Shown: positions 33,253 through 45,078, counted from the stretch's first letter. The stretch: DNA of 64,000 nucleotides from Lepidostoma basale (GCA_022606425.2 JAHDVF020000010.1:1426001-1490000), one strand, 5' to 3'. Program-made: numbers and translations. Notes: generated from the sequence alone by a model not told the origin.

Positions 33253-33383
33253 TAATCTATCGCCATTTTACTGTCACGTGAATTCTACACCAGACCAAAG
33301 ACAGTATGAGAATCACACTATCGTGAATCGAACCCGGGACCTTTGGTGTGGCAGTCATAGGTATTGCCACTCTGGCACGAAGG
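33253..33383 (-). mobile_element. SINE-S2, tRNA-derived head
   Basis: On the minus strand the head reads CCTTCGTGCCAGAGTGGCAA (A-box-like), then CCCGGGTTCGATTC (B box). The body CTGTCTTTGGTCTGGTGTAG and ACGTGACAGTAAAATGGCGA is shared with 61640-61773. Confidence 0.7.
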
Positions 33384-33394
33384 TCATCTTATTA

Positions 33395-33765
33395 TTAATT
33401 TTCATCTTCTTCAAGTGCCCTGTCGGGTCCCCCCAACGTTGGCGATCACCTCGGTGAACCTATCCCTGTCCTGCGTCGTTTGGAACAGCTCCATCACACT
33501 TCGGATGCCGGTCCACTCCCTCACGTTTCGCAGCCAGGATATTTGTCTCCTTCCGGGCCCTTGCGGTCCCTCAATTTTCCCCTCCAATATCAGTTGGAGA
33601 AGGTGGTACTTTTCCCCACGCAATATATGACCCAGATGTGAGATCTTTCGAACCTTGATAGTTGATAACAGTTCCCTGTCAACTCTAGCTCGCCTCAGGA
33701 CTTCGGTATTGTTAACCAAGTCTGTCCAGGGAACTCTGCGCATTCGGCGATGGAGCCACATTTAA
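33395..33765 (-). mobile_element. LINE-D 3' end
   Basis: A 116-codon minus frame runs MWLHRRMRRVPWTDLVNNTE, LLSTIKVRKISHLGHILRGE, GPGRRQISWLRNVREWTG, and ends VIANVGGTRQGT. It lies about 135 bp upstream of RUNX exon 2, leaving room for the branch point and polypyrimidine region. Confidence 0.75.
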
Positions 33766-33833
33766 ATGCTTCCAGTTTGTTCATTGAGTTAACTTATTAT
33801 TATTAATAAGTGTGTTAAATAGTTTACTGTTGA

Positions 33834-34425
<592 letters not shown>

Positions 34426-34439
34426 ATTAGGTAACTTAA

Positions 34440-34960
34440 CTTTTTTTTAATATGGCCAAGCCATAGAGGGTTCCCTCCGCTTACCCGAAGCTGTTATAGG
34501 CGCGGCGGCGCTTTTCGTCAGCTTTACTCGTACACTCCCTAAGCCCGCCCCCCGTCTTAGGGACTTACGTTAAAATAATAATAATAATAATAATATATGT
34601 ATTTTTGCAACCAAGGAGGACCCAGATCACATTTAAGCTACGCTACTCTCCCTCAATGTCCCGCCGTACACACATAGTAATACAACAGCAAAAAAATACA
34701 CAATTGATACATAAATAACATATGTTAGAGAAAGAATAAAAAAGAAATAATGCACAGCACGAGGCACAGGAGGGGGGGAGGAGATAAAATTCTGGATGGG
34801 GGAAATTAGGAATTTTATTTAATATGTGGAATAGGGAAGATAACATAGGAAGTTTATGTTATATATATTTAAGAGAAGAAAAATAATACAATTGAACCAA
34901 GGAGGAGAAGGACGAAGCCCGGCATTGCGGGTCAGTCTCCCCACCCTCCAGCAAGATAAT
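34440..34960 (-). mobile_element. Poly-A-tailed LINE 3' region, diverged relative of 1-345
   Basis: A poly-T at 34441 marks a minus-strand A tail. GACTTACGTTAA and TCGTCAG blocks match 1-345 and 35628-35995 at lower identity. 34915-35035 is GC-richer (GAGACGTTTGGCCGAGG). No ORF was recognised. Confidence 0.5.
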
Positions 34961-35044
34961 CGGCACCCCCTCAAAGGAGCAAGTGACTTCACAAAACGGC
35001 AACGTCCGGTCGAGACGTTTGGCCGAGGTTAAAAAAAAGCTAAT

Positions 35045-35620
35045 TTAACTCTTCTTCTTCTTCTTCTTCCTCAGCCTATTCCCGTCCACTCCTGGACAAT
35101 GGCCTCCTCCATTTTCTTCCATGTCATTCTGTCCCGTGCAGACTGCATCCAGGTCATTCCGATGTGTCTGTTTAGATCATCCTTCCACCGTAGTTGCGGT
35201 CGCCCTGCACTTCCCTTCGCCGTCCACGGTCTCCAAGTCAGCAGTCTTTTTGTCCACTTTTCATCTGAGCTTCTGGCTACGTGACCTGCCCATTGCCATT
35301 TTAGAGTCGCCACCCGGTGGACGATGTCAGTGACCTTTGTTTTTTCTCTCACCGTATCGTTTCAGACTCTGTCTCTTAGGCTTATTCCTAACATGGCTCT
35401 TTGGATCACTCGTAGTTTCTCGGCACTTTGTTTGGACAATGTAACAGTTTCAAGACCATAAATACCAACTGGCGGAACGCAGGCTTCATAGACTTTTCGT
35501 TTCAGGTTGATCGGTATTTTCCGGTTTTTAAGGATGTAACTCATGTTTCCGAAAGCTGCCCAGCTCATTCCAATTCTTGTTTTTAGCTCTGCGTTAACTT
35601 TTAATGCTAATATAACTATA
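35045..35620 (-). mobile_element. LINE-B 3' end with (GAA)n tail
   Basis: Six CTT repeats, then the minus frames MREKTKVTDIVHRVATLKWQ, WAGHVARSSDEKWTKRLLTW, GRPQLRWKDDLNRHIG. Upstream of a stop is MSWAAFGNMSYILKNRKIPI, KVYEACVPPVGIYGLETV and IQRAMLGISLRDRV. It covers about the last 190 codons of an RTE-like ORF. Confidence 0.8.
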
Positions 35621-35626
35621 TAAGGT

Positions 35627-35995
35627 TCCCACCACCACCCGAGACTGTTATAGGACGCAGCGACGCCCTTTCGTCAGTCTCGCTGCAGTATCTAGGCCTG
35701 TTCCTTGTCCATCCGGGACTTACGTTAATTTAATTTAGCCTTTTCTTGTCATCAATCAAAAGGATGACAGATCACATTTAATCTATTCTTTTAACCTTAT
35801 ATATCTCCCGCGCGGCCTCACATCTCTTTATTATTAAATAAAATCAGAAGTAAATATTATATAAAGCACACCTTAAATTAGTAAAAAAACACATTAAAAT
35901 TATATAAAACACACATTAATACACAATACACAATAGGACAAATATATAACAAACTAAATTTTAAAACAGGAAGAAGATAGTGTATGAGGGAGGCG
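35627..35995 (-). repeat. Interspersed repeat copy 2 (matches 1-345)
   Basis: Near-identical to the window start with only scattered substitutions. The copies are about 35.6 kb apart in direct orientation, suggesting recent activity of this family. Confidence 0.8.
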
Positions 35996-36189
35996 GAATT
36001 TAACTAATACACATTAACAATAAATAATCAATTTGAAAAGGGTGCAGAATCTAATGAGCGTGTTTCCCGCTAATACACGGATCAATCCAGCCAGTAGCAA
36101 GCGCTATCAGTAGCAACCCCCACCAGCGCTAATTATGTTTCCATCAAATTCGAATCCATCAGAAACATTTTGAAATTGGAAATATCTCT

Positions 36190-36620
36190 AAAACAAATTT
36201 GGCTCGTTCCCGCGACGGGGGGCGCAGGCGGCGGGCAGCCCGTCACCGGCAGCGCCGCGCTTATTACCGCCATAATTACGGCGACAGTGCAGGTGCGTGC
36301 ATAATGTGTCTAATTTTCAATATTCCCAACGAAATGTCGCACGGAAAGTGCAGCCGGAATACAAATACGCGCCGCGACAAATACCTGGCGCAAATAATAA
36401 TAATGATCCGACTGATTTAGAAACGGTCTCCATGAATTAATTCGCTAAGTGCGCTCCAGCGCCCACTGCCCGCACCCGGCCGAATTATGGAATCGGGAAA
36501 ATTCGTACAATGTGTCGGCCAAATATGCGTTCGGCTGATACGTATTAAAGTGGTGTTAGGGAATAAAACGTAATTATCTAACCCGCGCACACGGGGCGCA
36601 TTGTGCGAGTATTTTCATAC
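36190..36620. promoter_or_regulatory. Intron 2 unique GC-rich segment, enhancer candidate
   Basis: About 430 bp with no match elsewhere in the window, CpG-rich at its left and carrying TAATTA/TAATTAATTC-type homeodomain-like sites. It starts about 2.1 kb downstream of exon 2. The 73-aa ORF has no known domain. Confidence 0.3.
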
Positions 36621-36815
36621 CTATTTACTTATTCAGCCTGCATCGTATTACCTACACATTATTATGTAGATGAGTTTATTGATCTTTGCATTTCGTAAAA
36701 TCATTAGATTATTTATTTTATTTCAAAATAAATCACAATCATTACAGACATATAATTCCAGATCGTTTGCAATTTATAAGAGAAACATTTAAAAAAACAT
36801 AAAGAGTAAGGATTA

Positions 36816-37052
36816 ATTTTATCTCAATAGAGACGAAGATGCAAACTGGAAACTGAATATGGTGATCGAGGTGTTTACAGGACTTATGACCTGTCATTGG
36901 TTAGGTTAAGCGCACGCTTTATGTAATTACAACATTCCCCATTCCACCTTTCTTATGACCACCATGTCTGACAAATTTTTAGAAGTTGTATATATGTTAA
37001 TATCCAACATTCACATATCAGTTTCAATGCGCTTCTTCTCTATTGAGATAAA
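36816..37052. mobile_element. MITE-H with TIRs
   Basis: It begins ATTTTATCTCAATAGAGACG and ends with the complement (CTTCTCTATTGAGATAAAAT), enclosing the GACTTATGACCTGTCATTGG core. It is about 237 bp. The adjacent block CCGCAATGGGTAAATAAAAT (37065-37130) is a MITE-H subterminal piece found in reverse beside 27712. Confidence 0.75.
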
Positions 37053-37561
37053 ATTATTCCTTGAATTGATAACCCGCAATGGGTAAATAAAATCCAGTAT
37101 TCGTCTACAAGTATTTGTATACATTCAAAATGTTGTATATAACATAAAGAGTAAGTTTTTAATAAATTGAAAGCGTTAACACTGTGGAATTGGGATTGCA
37201 AACACTGTTTTTTCCACTTTTAAGTATATTTCAGTCGACATGTTTCGAAGGCGTGTATATAGAAGTGAATCCCTAAGTGGTTATCTCTCATTTTTCATTT
37301 CATTTTCATTTTATTTTTCATTTTTTTTAATAAAAATTACAAACATTACAGACAACAATTATTTCCAGATCGTTTGCAATTACATTATGACAATTTAAAA
37401 GAGAAGCATAAAAAAATTAAAATAAAAATAAGCTTAAGAATTAGAAATAATCATAACATTGATATTCCATCCCTGAGGCAACTCACACTATCACGAAATA
37501 TGTCGACCTCCGAGGCGACCCGATTAATATCAACAGTGATAGGTAGGTTATCATTTCTTCG

Positions 37562-37770
37562 TCAGCTTGTTTTCATCCACTGCTGGACGTAAGCCTCTCC
37601 ACCCCCTCGCCATCTACCGGTCTTTCGCCAGTTTTCTCCAGGCCCTTCCCGCCGTACCCACAATATCATCGCTCCATCTGGTAGGCCGTTTTCCTACACT
37701 TATCCGGCCCAACCTTGGCCTCCATTCAGTAACTGGCTCCATCTTACATCATCCTGTCGGCACACATGTC
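37562..37770 (-). mobile_element. LINE-B 3' fragment
   Basis: GTCAGCTTGTTTTCATCCAC and CTGCTGGACGTAAGCCTC on the plus strand are the reverse of the LINE-B stop region. The minus frame retains GRPTRW-like codons. It is degenerate. Confidence 0.6.
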
Positions 37771-37857
37771 CATGCTTAGCATCCCTAGCAAAAATTCAGT
37801 CGGAAAGAGCCACGGGTATTAACCGCACTCCCTGAGGGAAATAAAGCAATTATAATT

Positions 37858-38465
37858 AAATCAAATCAAATCAAATCAGTTTATTAACTCAAAAGACATT
37901 ACAAACAGCAAAATATTATAAAAATACAACATAGTACCAGGAACGCATTAGAGATGGTTCGACATTAGGAAGACAAGATACTTTCTAAAGTTAAGAGTAT
38001 TTGTCTCCTAAACGTACCTTCACGAATATGAAAGACGTCGATCTCCGAGGAGACCGCGTTCATCAGATTAATTGCTCTTCCCACCGGTGTCACCAGATTC
38101 TGGTGGCCAGTAGGTAAAACAATATGTGCTGTCGCTGTCGGAGAAATTTATCAGGGACAAAAAGACCAACACCCTCTCTAGCACGGCCGAGTTCTCGAAA
38201 TATCCCCTGATTAATTTAAAGAAAAGAGGTAAGGAGATGCCCGTCTCTTCGAAGCTGTAAAGAATTGATTCCGAGCATTCCTAAAAGAAATGCCGTGGGA
38301 TAGAGCCACGGATAACTACCATACTCCCTCATGTAGAGATACCTCAGAATTTTTTTCTGAACCCTCTCCAGCATAACGGAATATCTCACCTCGTGAGGAC
38401 TCCATATCACAGAACCACTTTCGAGTCTGCTCCGAACCAATGCGTTGTATAGGATCTCTGAAAAC
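37858..38465 (-). mobile_element. CR1-like C-terminus and 3' UTR, (TTTGA)n tail
   Basis: The minus strand reads IQRIGSEQTRKWFCDMES-like codons in decayed form, MVRSRLESGSVIWSPHEVRY, REYGSYPWLYPTAFLLGMLG and NSLQLRRDGHLLTSFL. It then shifts frame into RGYFENSAVLERV. The tail is AAATCAAATCAAATCAAATC on the plus strand. It is the best-preserved member of this family. Confidence 0.8.
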
Positions 38466-38509
38466 TCAATGTATGCTTATGAATGATTTTGAATGTATGC
38501 ATAGAGTAG

Positions 38510-39180
38510 AATGCGTTTTAGAACAATAAGACATAATTCCTCGCGACACCTCGAGAGAGCAGTTAATAAGAGTGGCGGGGCACGGCAGTTCTCCCTTGGG
38601 AGCAGTGTCCACGATGACCGCACTCTTCCACTCGGAATCCCGAGCCGCCCGCCGGAGAGGTACGAAGTGCAGCGGGAGGAGAGGCCGGGTTGATTTATAC
38701 CGCAGACGTCAGTGACGAGTGGATCTTGTGAATTTTTCTCGTTCCCTAACGAATCACAAGTTCGCGTGTGCGTTCCTATGATATATTTTTCTTTTATGTT
38801 GGCATATTTTAATTTTCAAACCGCACGTCGCGGTTTCGGCGGGTACTGGAGACGCTCCGCCGTTTTGTAGCTCATTGTGTTGGCATCACTGCTCGGCGTC
38901 AATGTTGCTAGGATACACATTTTATTTCCTCTGTACTTTCGAAATTTAACTGCACGACCGCAAATGATTATTTATTATTGAAAACGCTTCGTAAATACGT
39001 TCAAAGCTCTGCGTTATGGCGCGCAGGAATTAAAGAATGCTCTTAAAACTGCAGATACAATGTTTCTAAATAATATGGAAAGGTGTTCCTTGTCTATGGG
39101 CTATAGCGCTTCAGCGGTGGCTCCTGCTTCCACAACGTTTCGCGCTTAACTAAATTTCCATTATACTAGTAGTTTACTTA
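38510..39180. promoter_or_regulatory. Intron 2 unique segment, enhancer candidate
   Basis: Mixed-composition DNA (GCGGGGCACGGCAG, CGCACGTCGCGGTTTCGGCG) with no repeat match in the window. No ORF domain was recognised. It stands out from the flanking CR1 and LINE-G relics. Confidence 0.25.
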
Positions 39181-39254
39181 TAACCATTTTATGGTATGCA
39201 ATTCATTATTGGAACATTTCATTATTTACGAGTACATATTGTATATTATACACT

Positions 39255-39430
39255 AGACCCCTATGGGGGGAAAGAGGGAGCGAGGCAGACCTAGAGCCAC
39301 CTGAAGAAGAGCCCTGCAGCACAAGGTTAAAACAGCAGGCATCAAGCATGCAATAGAGTGAGTGGAGAAGGATCCTTGAGAACCTATGCATATCGGAGGT
39401 GTGACAGGACAAAAAGAAGAAGAAGATATA
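39255..39430 (+). mobile_element. LINE-G 3' end with (GAA)n tail
   Basis: The plus strand encodes KRERGRPRATW, then KTAGIKHAIEW and a PWEPMHIGGVTGQ-like end, followed by AAAAAGAAGAAGAAG. It is homologous to 3600-3850 (-). Confidence 0.6.
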
Positions 39431-39569
39431 TTATAACAGCTTATATATTATGTGGCGATGAGGTTCGCAACCAATTACTCCGAAATTCGGAATTATCGTT
39501 AAATGGCAAAATAAGGATGAAAGTAGAATAAATGGAGTAGAAATGAGATCTCTTGAATCTAATATCTAA

Positions 39570-39970
39570 TATCTATCAGGGACAATAGGATCAACACCCT
39601 CCAGCACGGCCGAGATCTCGAAATTCTGGATATCCACCTGGTATTGCCATGTCTTGCTATATGTCCAGCCCATTGACATTTCAATTTATCTGTACGATCC
39701 ATGATGTCTGTAAGCGTTGTGTGATTTTTATTTTTTGCTGTTAGGGTGTTGTCTCTAGACTATATGTTAGGATAGACAGTATGCATGCATCGAAAATTTT
39801 TCTTTTCACACAAAATGGAACCTGCTTGTTTTCAAAAACTTCTTTCATTTTCCCAAAGACAGTCCTGTCCAGTCATACTCTAATAGGTATTTCGGCTGTT
39901 TGGTTTTCTTTTCCAAGTTATATTTTGTGTCCTAGGTAAACTTACTCGTCAACTGTTTCTATGTGTTTGC
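39570..39970 (-). mobile_element. CR1-like sliver joined to an RTE-like LINE fragment
   Basis: 39575-39625 repeats the CCCTCCAGCACGGCCGAG block of the CR1-like family. From about 39640 the minus strand resembles LINE-B (KLKCQWAGHIARHG-like, then VLTAKNKNHTT) up to the YLGHKI region. Many stops are present. Confidence 0.5.
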
Positions 39971-40326
39971 CATTTTTTACGTCACATTAATTAGTGAAAT
40001 AACCAATGAACCCTTCGCTTAAAGTTATTATAGTGCGTGCATTCTACAGTCACATGTATGAACACCGCGATCTGCGGTCGCAAATCTATGAGTCTCCAAT
40101 TCCGCTTTAACGGTAGAACGAAAGGTTGCTCGTTCGAAGTTTGAACAACCGTCTACATAAGATTATCCCACTTTGTTAAAGTTGATCTAACTTCTCTCGT
40201 TTGTATTTAAAAGATAGTTAAAAAGAGTTTAGATATTTCAGCGAAATTCATTTTAAAAATTTGATACAATTGATTTGTTAACCATGCGAAAATCATACAT
40301 TTCATATACTTTTTTAGAGTAAAACG

Positions 40327-40362
40327 TAGATGATGCCAATGTAGGTTGGCGAAACAGCTGTC
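40327..40362 (+). ncRNA. Hammerhead-like motif, family HHR-A
   Basis: TAGATGAT, stem GCCAA-TGTAGG-TTGGC, GAAAC, AGCTG, TC. The first two core bases are changed (CU to UA), but the paired stem, GAAA and GUC are intact. Confidence 0.45.
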
Positions 40363-40469
40363 GCAACAAACTCCTAAAAATAAATTTTTATACTAATAAT
40401 AGATGTGTTTCAAAATTAAAACACTAAATAATATTATTTCATCATTACTTTCCATATAACCTTTCATTT

Positions 40470-40600
40470 TTTAATGCTTTAGACAGACGAAACATGTCAT
40501 TCATTTAAAAAATAATAAAACATCTAGAAAACAGATGTTTTCATTAGTATTAATTATTTAATATAGAGTTTTACATCACTGTTTAAGAAACAATTAAAAA
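40470..40600 (+). repeat. HHR-D terminal repeat
   Basis: TTTAGACAGACGAAACATGT and AACATCTAGAAAACAGATGT, then TTAATATAGAGTTTTACATC. One arm only. 40615-40690 continues with the unit end seen in the 12.7-14.3 kb array. Confidence 0.55.
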
Positions 40601-40714
40601 CCTTTTAATTTTAGATAATCTTAAGGCGATAACACTGTGGAATTCCATAGTGACGATTTTTTTTAATTAAAACACTGTTTTTTCCACTTTTGAAAAATAA
40701 CTATCATTTTCTTG

Positions 40715-41290
40715 ATGACAACGCTTTCATTCGCACCGCATTCACTTCTTATATCTGCATTTAGCACTCAATCATATTAAAATTTTCCACGCGTTTCATT
40801 TTATTTCATTTACATAGTCTTCGTTCTTTTCCCAGTTACATGATTCACTTCCATAAATAGGGGTCGGTGCTAGAAAGATATTTTAATATTATATTCTTCT
40901 TCTTCTTCTTCGTCAGCCTTCATCGGTCATAAGCCTCTTCCCTTCCTTTCCACTCGTCTCAAAAAAAATATTATATTATTAAAACTAACTAACTAACCAT
41001 CACTCCATATACAAAAAGGATGTACCTCCACTTTTCCGACATACTTCTCTTGATTCCTAAATATTCATACATTGTGTCATGCACGCACGTCGATCTTACG
41101 TGGCCGAAATGTGATATTTGATTGATTTGATCGCACCTCGTTTTCCTCGGTCTCCTTATATTTATAGTTTCATATCGTTTACATACTTATACGTTCATTG
41201 TCATTTTTTAATTCTTTCCATGTACCTAAACCATCTTAGTGACCCTTTCATTATTTTGTTCATCTTATTATCTCTGTACAAATCGCGATA
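40715..41290 (-). mobile_element. LINE-A relics with a LINE-B stub between them
   Basis: 40715-40870 (the region upstream of the C-terminus) and 40983-41290 (tail AACTAACTAAC, then the C-terminus) are minus-strand LINE-A. 40897-40965 is a LINE-B 3' stub led by five CTT repeats. All are decayed. Confidence 0.6.
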
Positions 41291-41769
41291 AAGGCTTTAC
41301 ATCAAGCCGATATTAATAGTATTGAATGAACAAGAACGAGATAACCTACACTTAATACTCGCCACGTGCCACATATTAGTACCCTTACTATTTAGTACTT
41401 ACTTAAAACAAATATAACCCCACTTTTCCCTTTCAAAGTTTCTTTCATACATATTTACTCGTACGTATATACACATGCGAACAAAATCGCATAGAATTAT
41501 ATACGAGTATATTATATCAAAAAGTACAGATTTATTGATAAATTATTTATGTGAATATTTTAAAAGCACATAAATTGAAATTCATACAAAGATCCATAGA
41601 AAGGTAAAGTCGCTGTCGAAATGAAAACAAAAGTGAAAGTAGTTATTTAAAAACTTATTTAAAAAAAAACTTATTATAAAAAGTAGATTCATTTGATTAT
41701 ATAATTAAAACGAATATTTTCTAGAAGTTTTATTATATTATAATATAAGTAATAATATAATAAATAATA

Positions 41770-41957
41770 TGGGTAACCGGGTGGTGGTCTAGGGGATAGA
41801 ACGCCTGGCTCCTGATCCAGGGGACATGGGTTCAAGCCTGAACACGACCAGATTCCTTCTTCATAATAATGAGCTATTTTCTGCTCGCATTGAAGATTGT
41901 AAAATAAATTTTAATATCATTGATGAAAATCCTTCATATAAGTCTTTATTTTTTTAA
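41770..41957 (+). mobile_element. SINE-S1, best copy
   Basis: The tRNA-like head has GTGGTCTAGGGGATAGAAC (A box), an anticodon-arm-like stem CCTGG...CCAGG, and GGTTCAAGCC (B box). A body follows (CTTCTTCATAATAATGAGCT, GATTGTAAAATAAATT) and ends in a T-rich tail. Relatives are at 49984-50141 and 8292-8425. It is not a functional tRNA: there is no acceptor stem. Confidence 0.7.
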
Positions 41958-41959
41958 AT

Positions 41960-42115
41960 TTAAATATGGGAATGACACTAAGGGAATGCCTTAGAAAGGC
42001 GAAACACGTCATTCCTTTAAATTATAATAAATATTCTAGAAAACGAACGTTTTCATTAGTATTCATTATTATTTAGGTTGGAGTTTTTTTATATCATTGT
42101 TCAAGAAACAATAAA
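41960..42115 (+). repeat. HHR-D terminal repeat
   Basis: GCCTTAGAAAGGCGAAAC gives a perfect GCCTT/AAGGC stem, then ACGTC. Flanks AATATTCTAGAAAACGAACG and TTAGTATTCATTATTATTTA follow. The left core reads GGGAAT in place of TGATAAT. Confidence 0.6.
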
Positions 42116-42179
42116 TCATTTGATTATCTTTAAAAATGAGTATTTTCCTGATTCACTTAAAAATAAATCTGTCCCCTAG

Positions 42180-42480
42180 ATGAAGATGGAAAGAAAAAAA
42201 ACATATCGCTTTGTGTGTAGGGTCTCGGTGGGGCTTATCTCCGATAAACGAGCGTATTCCATGACTAATTTCTTTGTTAATTTAATAACCCTTAACCCTT
42301 CCCCGCCGCGCGGCCTACCTTTTGTCAGATTCCGGACTTTGATGACAACCTTTGTTTGCCTTATTACAAATTATCAATCATTATTTCTCTCGCGTGCCGA
42401 GCTAGTTCATTAGACGGAGCTGTGACGATAAAATCTCGAGTTTCCATGGTAACACGCTTTCTAAATTATGTCAACTAGGA
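42180..42480. other. Unique sequence, no gene recognised
   Basis: This mixed-composition patch (CTTCCCCGCCGCGCGGCC, CGTGCCGAGCTAG) has a 77-aa ORF without a known domain. It could be a conserved noncoding element. Confidence 0.3.
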
Positions 42481-42514
42481 CGTACCCATATTTATTTTTA
42501 TTTGATTAAAACAT

Positions 42515-43434
42515 GGGGTGTTAGTTGAAGTTTGCCGGTTTTTTCAATAAAGAAAACGCTTAATTCTCAAGGGAATCTCAAATTTTTTTTATTCAAAGTA
42601 TTGACCATCGGATTCTATACATTTTGCCCGTCTTTGAGGCAAATCATGGATACCATTCCAAAAAAAAAATTCTCTTTCGAGGCAAACCATTCGACGAGCC
42701 ATTTTTCGACTTTTTAAAAATCGGCGAAGCGCTGCTCTGCGAGTGAGTGTTCCATCGATGCGAAAAGGTGATAGTCGGACGGGACAAGGTCTGGAGAGTA
42801 CGGCGGGTGCGATAATATTTCCCAATTCAATGCTTTGAGAGTGTTCTTGTGTGAGTGCATTTCACAAATGGTTTTTCGATTTTCGATTTGTCTCTCGTTC
42901 ATTTGGTGTGGTACCCATTTTCATACTTTTGGATCTTTCCCATGGCTTTTAAACAAATTGCTCCTCAGGTCACATTAAGTGTTTGGGCCAATTGTTGTTG
43001 CGATTGGGTTGGGTCTTCATCCAATAACGCCTGCAATTCCTCGTCTTCGAACTTTTTCGTTGCACCAGGATGTTCATTATCTGTTAAATCGAAATCTCCA
43101 CTTTTAAATTGACGAAACCATGTCTCACATGTTCTAATCACTGGAGCATGTTCACCATAAGTTTCTACCAGCAACCGATGAGCTTCAACTGCTTTTTTCT
43201 TTTGATGAAATAAGAAAAGCAACGAATGCCGCAAATGCAATTTACTTGGAACGAAACTCGACATATTCACTGAGGTAAACAACTATGACACTATTATTTT
43301 GGCAGAATGTAACTTGTGTATTTTTGAAGGTTAATGTCCATAGAAAAATATGACATAGATGCCAAATCATAGAAATGTATACATATCTCTAGCGACATCT
43401 ATGAGTAAAACCGGCAAACTTCAACTAACACCCC
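42515..43434 (-). mobile_element. mariner-family transposon, internally deleted
   Basis: 28-bp terminal inverted repeats begin GGGGTGTTAGTTGAAG and end with the complement. The minus strand encodes the N-terminal HTH region (HQKKKAVEAHRLLVETYGEH, TCETWFRQFKSGDFDL). A stop and a short bridge (NERQIENRK) follow, then KALNWEILSHPPYSPDLVPS, containing the third acidic residue of the DD34D triad. The first two catalytic Asp regions are deleted, so it cannot transpose alone. At 920 bp it is shorter than the usual 1.3 kb. The flanks are AT on the left and TA on the right, so the TA duplication is imperfect. Confidence 0.88.
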
Positions 43435-43469
43435 TAGGTAATCAAATGATTTTACTGAAACCTCTTGAT

Positions 43470-43965
43470 AAAAGTTCATTTTAAATAATAATTAAATAAA
43501 ACGATGTTTTTAACTACAGAAGGAATGGACTGCTACACTTTTCTTTCCTAAAACATTCCTCTTGCTTCCTTAACATTGAAACATCGTGTATGCACGCGCG
43601 TCGATTATTCTGACTCCTCACGTGGCCGAAATTCAATATTTGATTGATTTGATCGTGCCACGTTTTCCTCGGTCTTTCCTATTTCTAGTTCCATTTACAT
43701 CGTTAATATATCCTTTTTTAAGATACTTTCTTCATTCCTTCTTTCCATGGGTCCAAACTATCTTAATGATCCTTTCATTATTTTGTTCATAACACCATCA
43801 TTCGCACCGCATTCACTTCTTATATTTTCATTCGACACTCTATCATACACATTCGTCTACGATATATTATTTCTACTGCATTTATTCTATTTTCATTTGC
43901 CAATTCCACGATTTGCTTCCATACATAAGAGTCGGTACAAGAACACCAATAGAAGTAAGTGTATT
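43470..43965 (-). mobile_element. LINE-A 3' end fused to an HHR-B stub
   Basis: 43470-43512 is the HHR-B flank (AAATAATAATTAAATAAAAC). LINE-A follows on the minus strand from the VWRSI region through KTWHDQINQI and RSECGANDGVMNKIMK-like codons to GVLVPTLMYGS. The usual tail is missing, so the junction is internal to both elements. Confidence 0.65.
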
Positions 43966-44004
43966 TATTATCATTTTGGGTATATCCGTGTATTGGGGTA
44001 TCGG

Positions 44005-44310
44005 TTTCTATTTACGTTTTGTAGATCGTGGGGACTGTAGAGGCTGGCCGTGCAACACAATGAAGGGGAGTCTGGATGGATCCATTCTCCTCACTTGTGC
44101 ATACCAGTATCTTCTCCCTTGCCTTCCCCACCAAACGACATCCTCGACCTCGCATATCTCCCTTATCCGTGTATTCCTTATCCTCTCTTGCAGTGTCTTG
44201 CCAGATACATTTTTGACACTCTGAGTGCGTTTTTTGTGATTGTGGTGTCCGCCCTGCACTCGATCCCATATGTCATGATAGGTCGCACACAAGTCTTATA
44301 AATTCTAGTT
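44005..44310 (-). mobile_element. LINE-E C-terminal fragment
   Basis: Frames join as CATYHDIWDRVQGGHHN, SVKNVSGKTLQERIRNTRIR, VVWWGRQGRRYWYAQVRRMD and PSRLPFIVLHGQP. It is close to 6695-7030. The end of the ORF is lost. Confidence 0.65.
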
Positions 44311-44712
44311 GCTGATCTACATCACATTCATAAACTTAATAAATTATATCTATATACCGTTGTATGTTCGATAAACAATATGACTAATTTTTCCGTTCGA
44401 AATGACTGCTGTGGCAATACTTATATGTCCTTTCCTATTACTTCTTTATTCTTAAAAAATACTTAAATGATTCATTATATTTTCAATAGAGCTGCTGCCA
44501 ATGCGCAGTAACTCCCCAAAAATATTATTCATGCATTCCTTTGAAGGTCGAAATATGAATATTGTGATTTCCAGTATCACTTTCCGGGAACAAATTAAAT
44601 TGATTAAGTTTAAATTCAGCAAAACAAGTCTTTGTTCAATTGTTTTTTATAATATTTCTACCTAATTCCTTCTGCATTATGCATGTTCCAAGCGTGGAAA
44701 TATCATTTATAT

Positions 44713-45078
44713 CAGAGGTTCCTAAACTTTTTTGTCCCGTAGACCCCTTGCCGATTTCTCCTATTTTGTGTAGACTCCCTGCTTTCCTATCCGAATCCAA
44801 AATCCGGAACAAAAAAGCCGGAATTCATTGTCGACCTTTTTTTTAACAGAATGACCTAAAAAAATTAGGTCGCCGAAGATTTCGATCGTCCGATTTCCCA
44901 AATGAGCTAAAAAAAAGTCAAGGTCACCAACGATTTCGATATTCGTTTTGCGTTTCAATATTCGGCTTCAATTTAGTTTAACCATCTCGTGGACCCCCAT
45001 TTACATCTCATGGACCCCCGATTTTTTTTACATTTGTCGTAGACCCCTTGGGATCTATATAGGCCGCTTTGGTCACTA
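44713..45078. mobile_element. hAT-like non-autonomous element with 8-bp TSD
   Basis: ATTTATAT at 44705-44712 is repeated at 45079-45086. The termini CAGAGGTTCCTAAACTT and (complement) TAGTGACCAAAGCGG fit the hAT CA-G-G pattern. The interior has GTAGACCCCTTG and GTGGACCCCCAT repeats and no transposase. Confidence 0.8.

Noticed and set aside
41770..41850. True tRNA gene
   Set aside because: A and B boxes and an anticodon-like arm are present, but the acceptor stem does not close and the sequence continues into a repeated SINE body.
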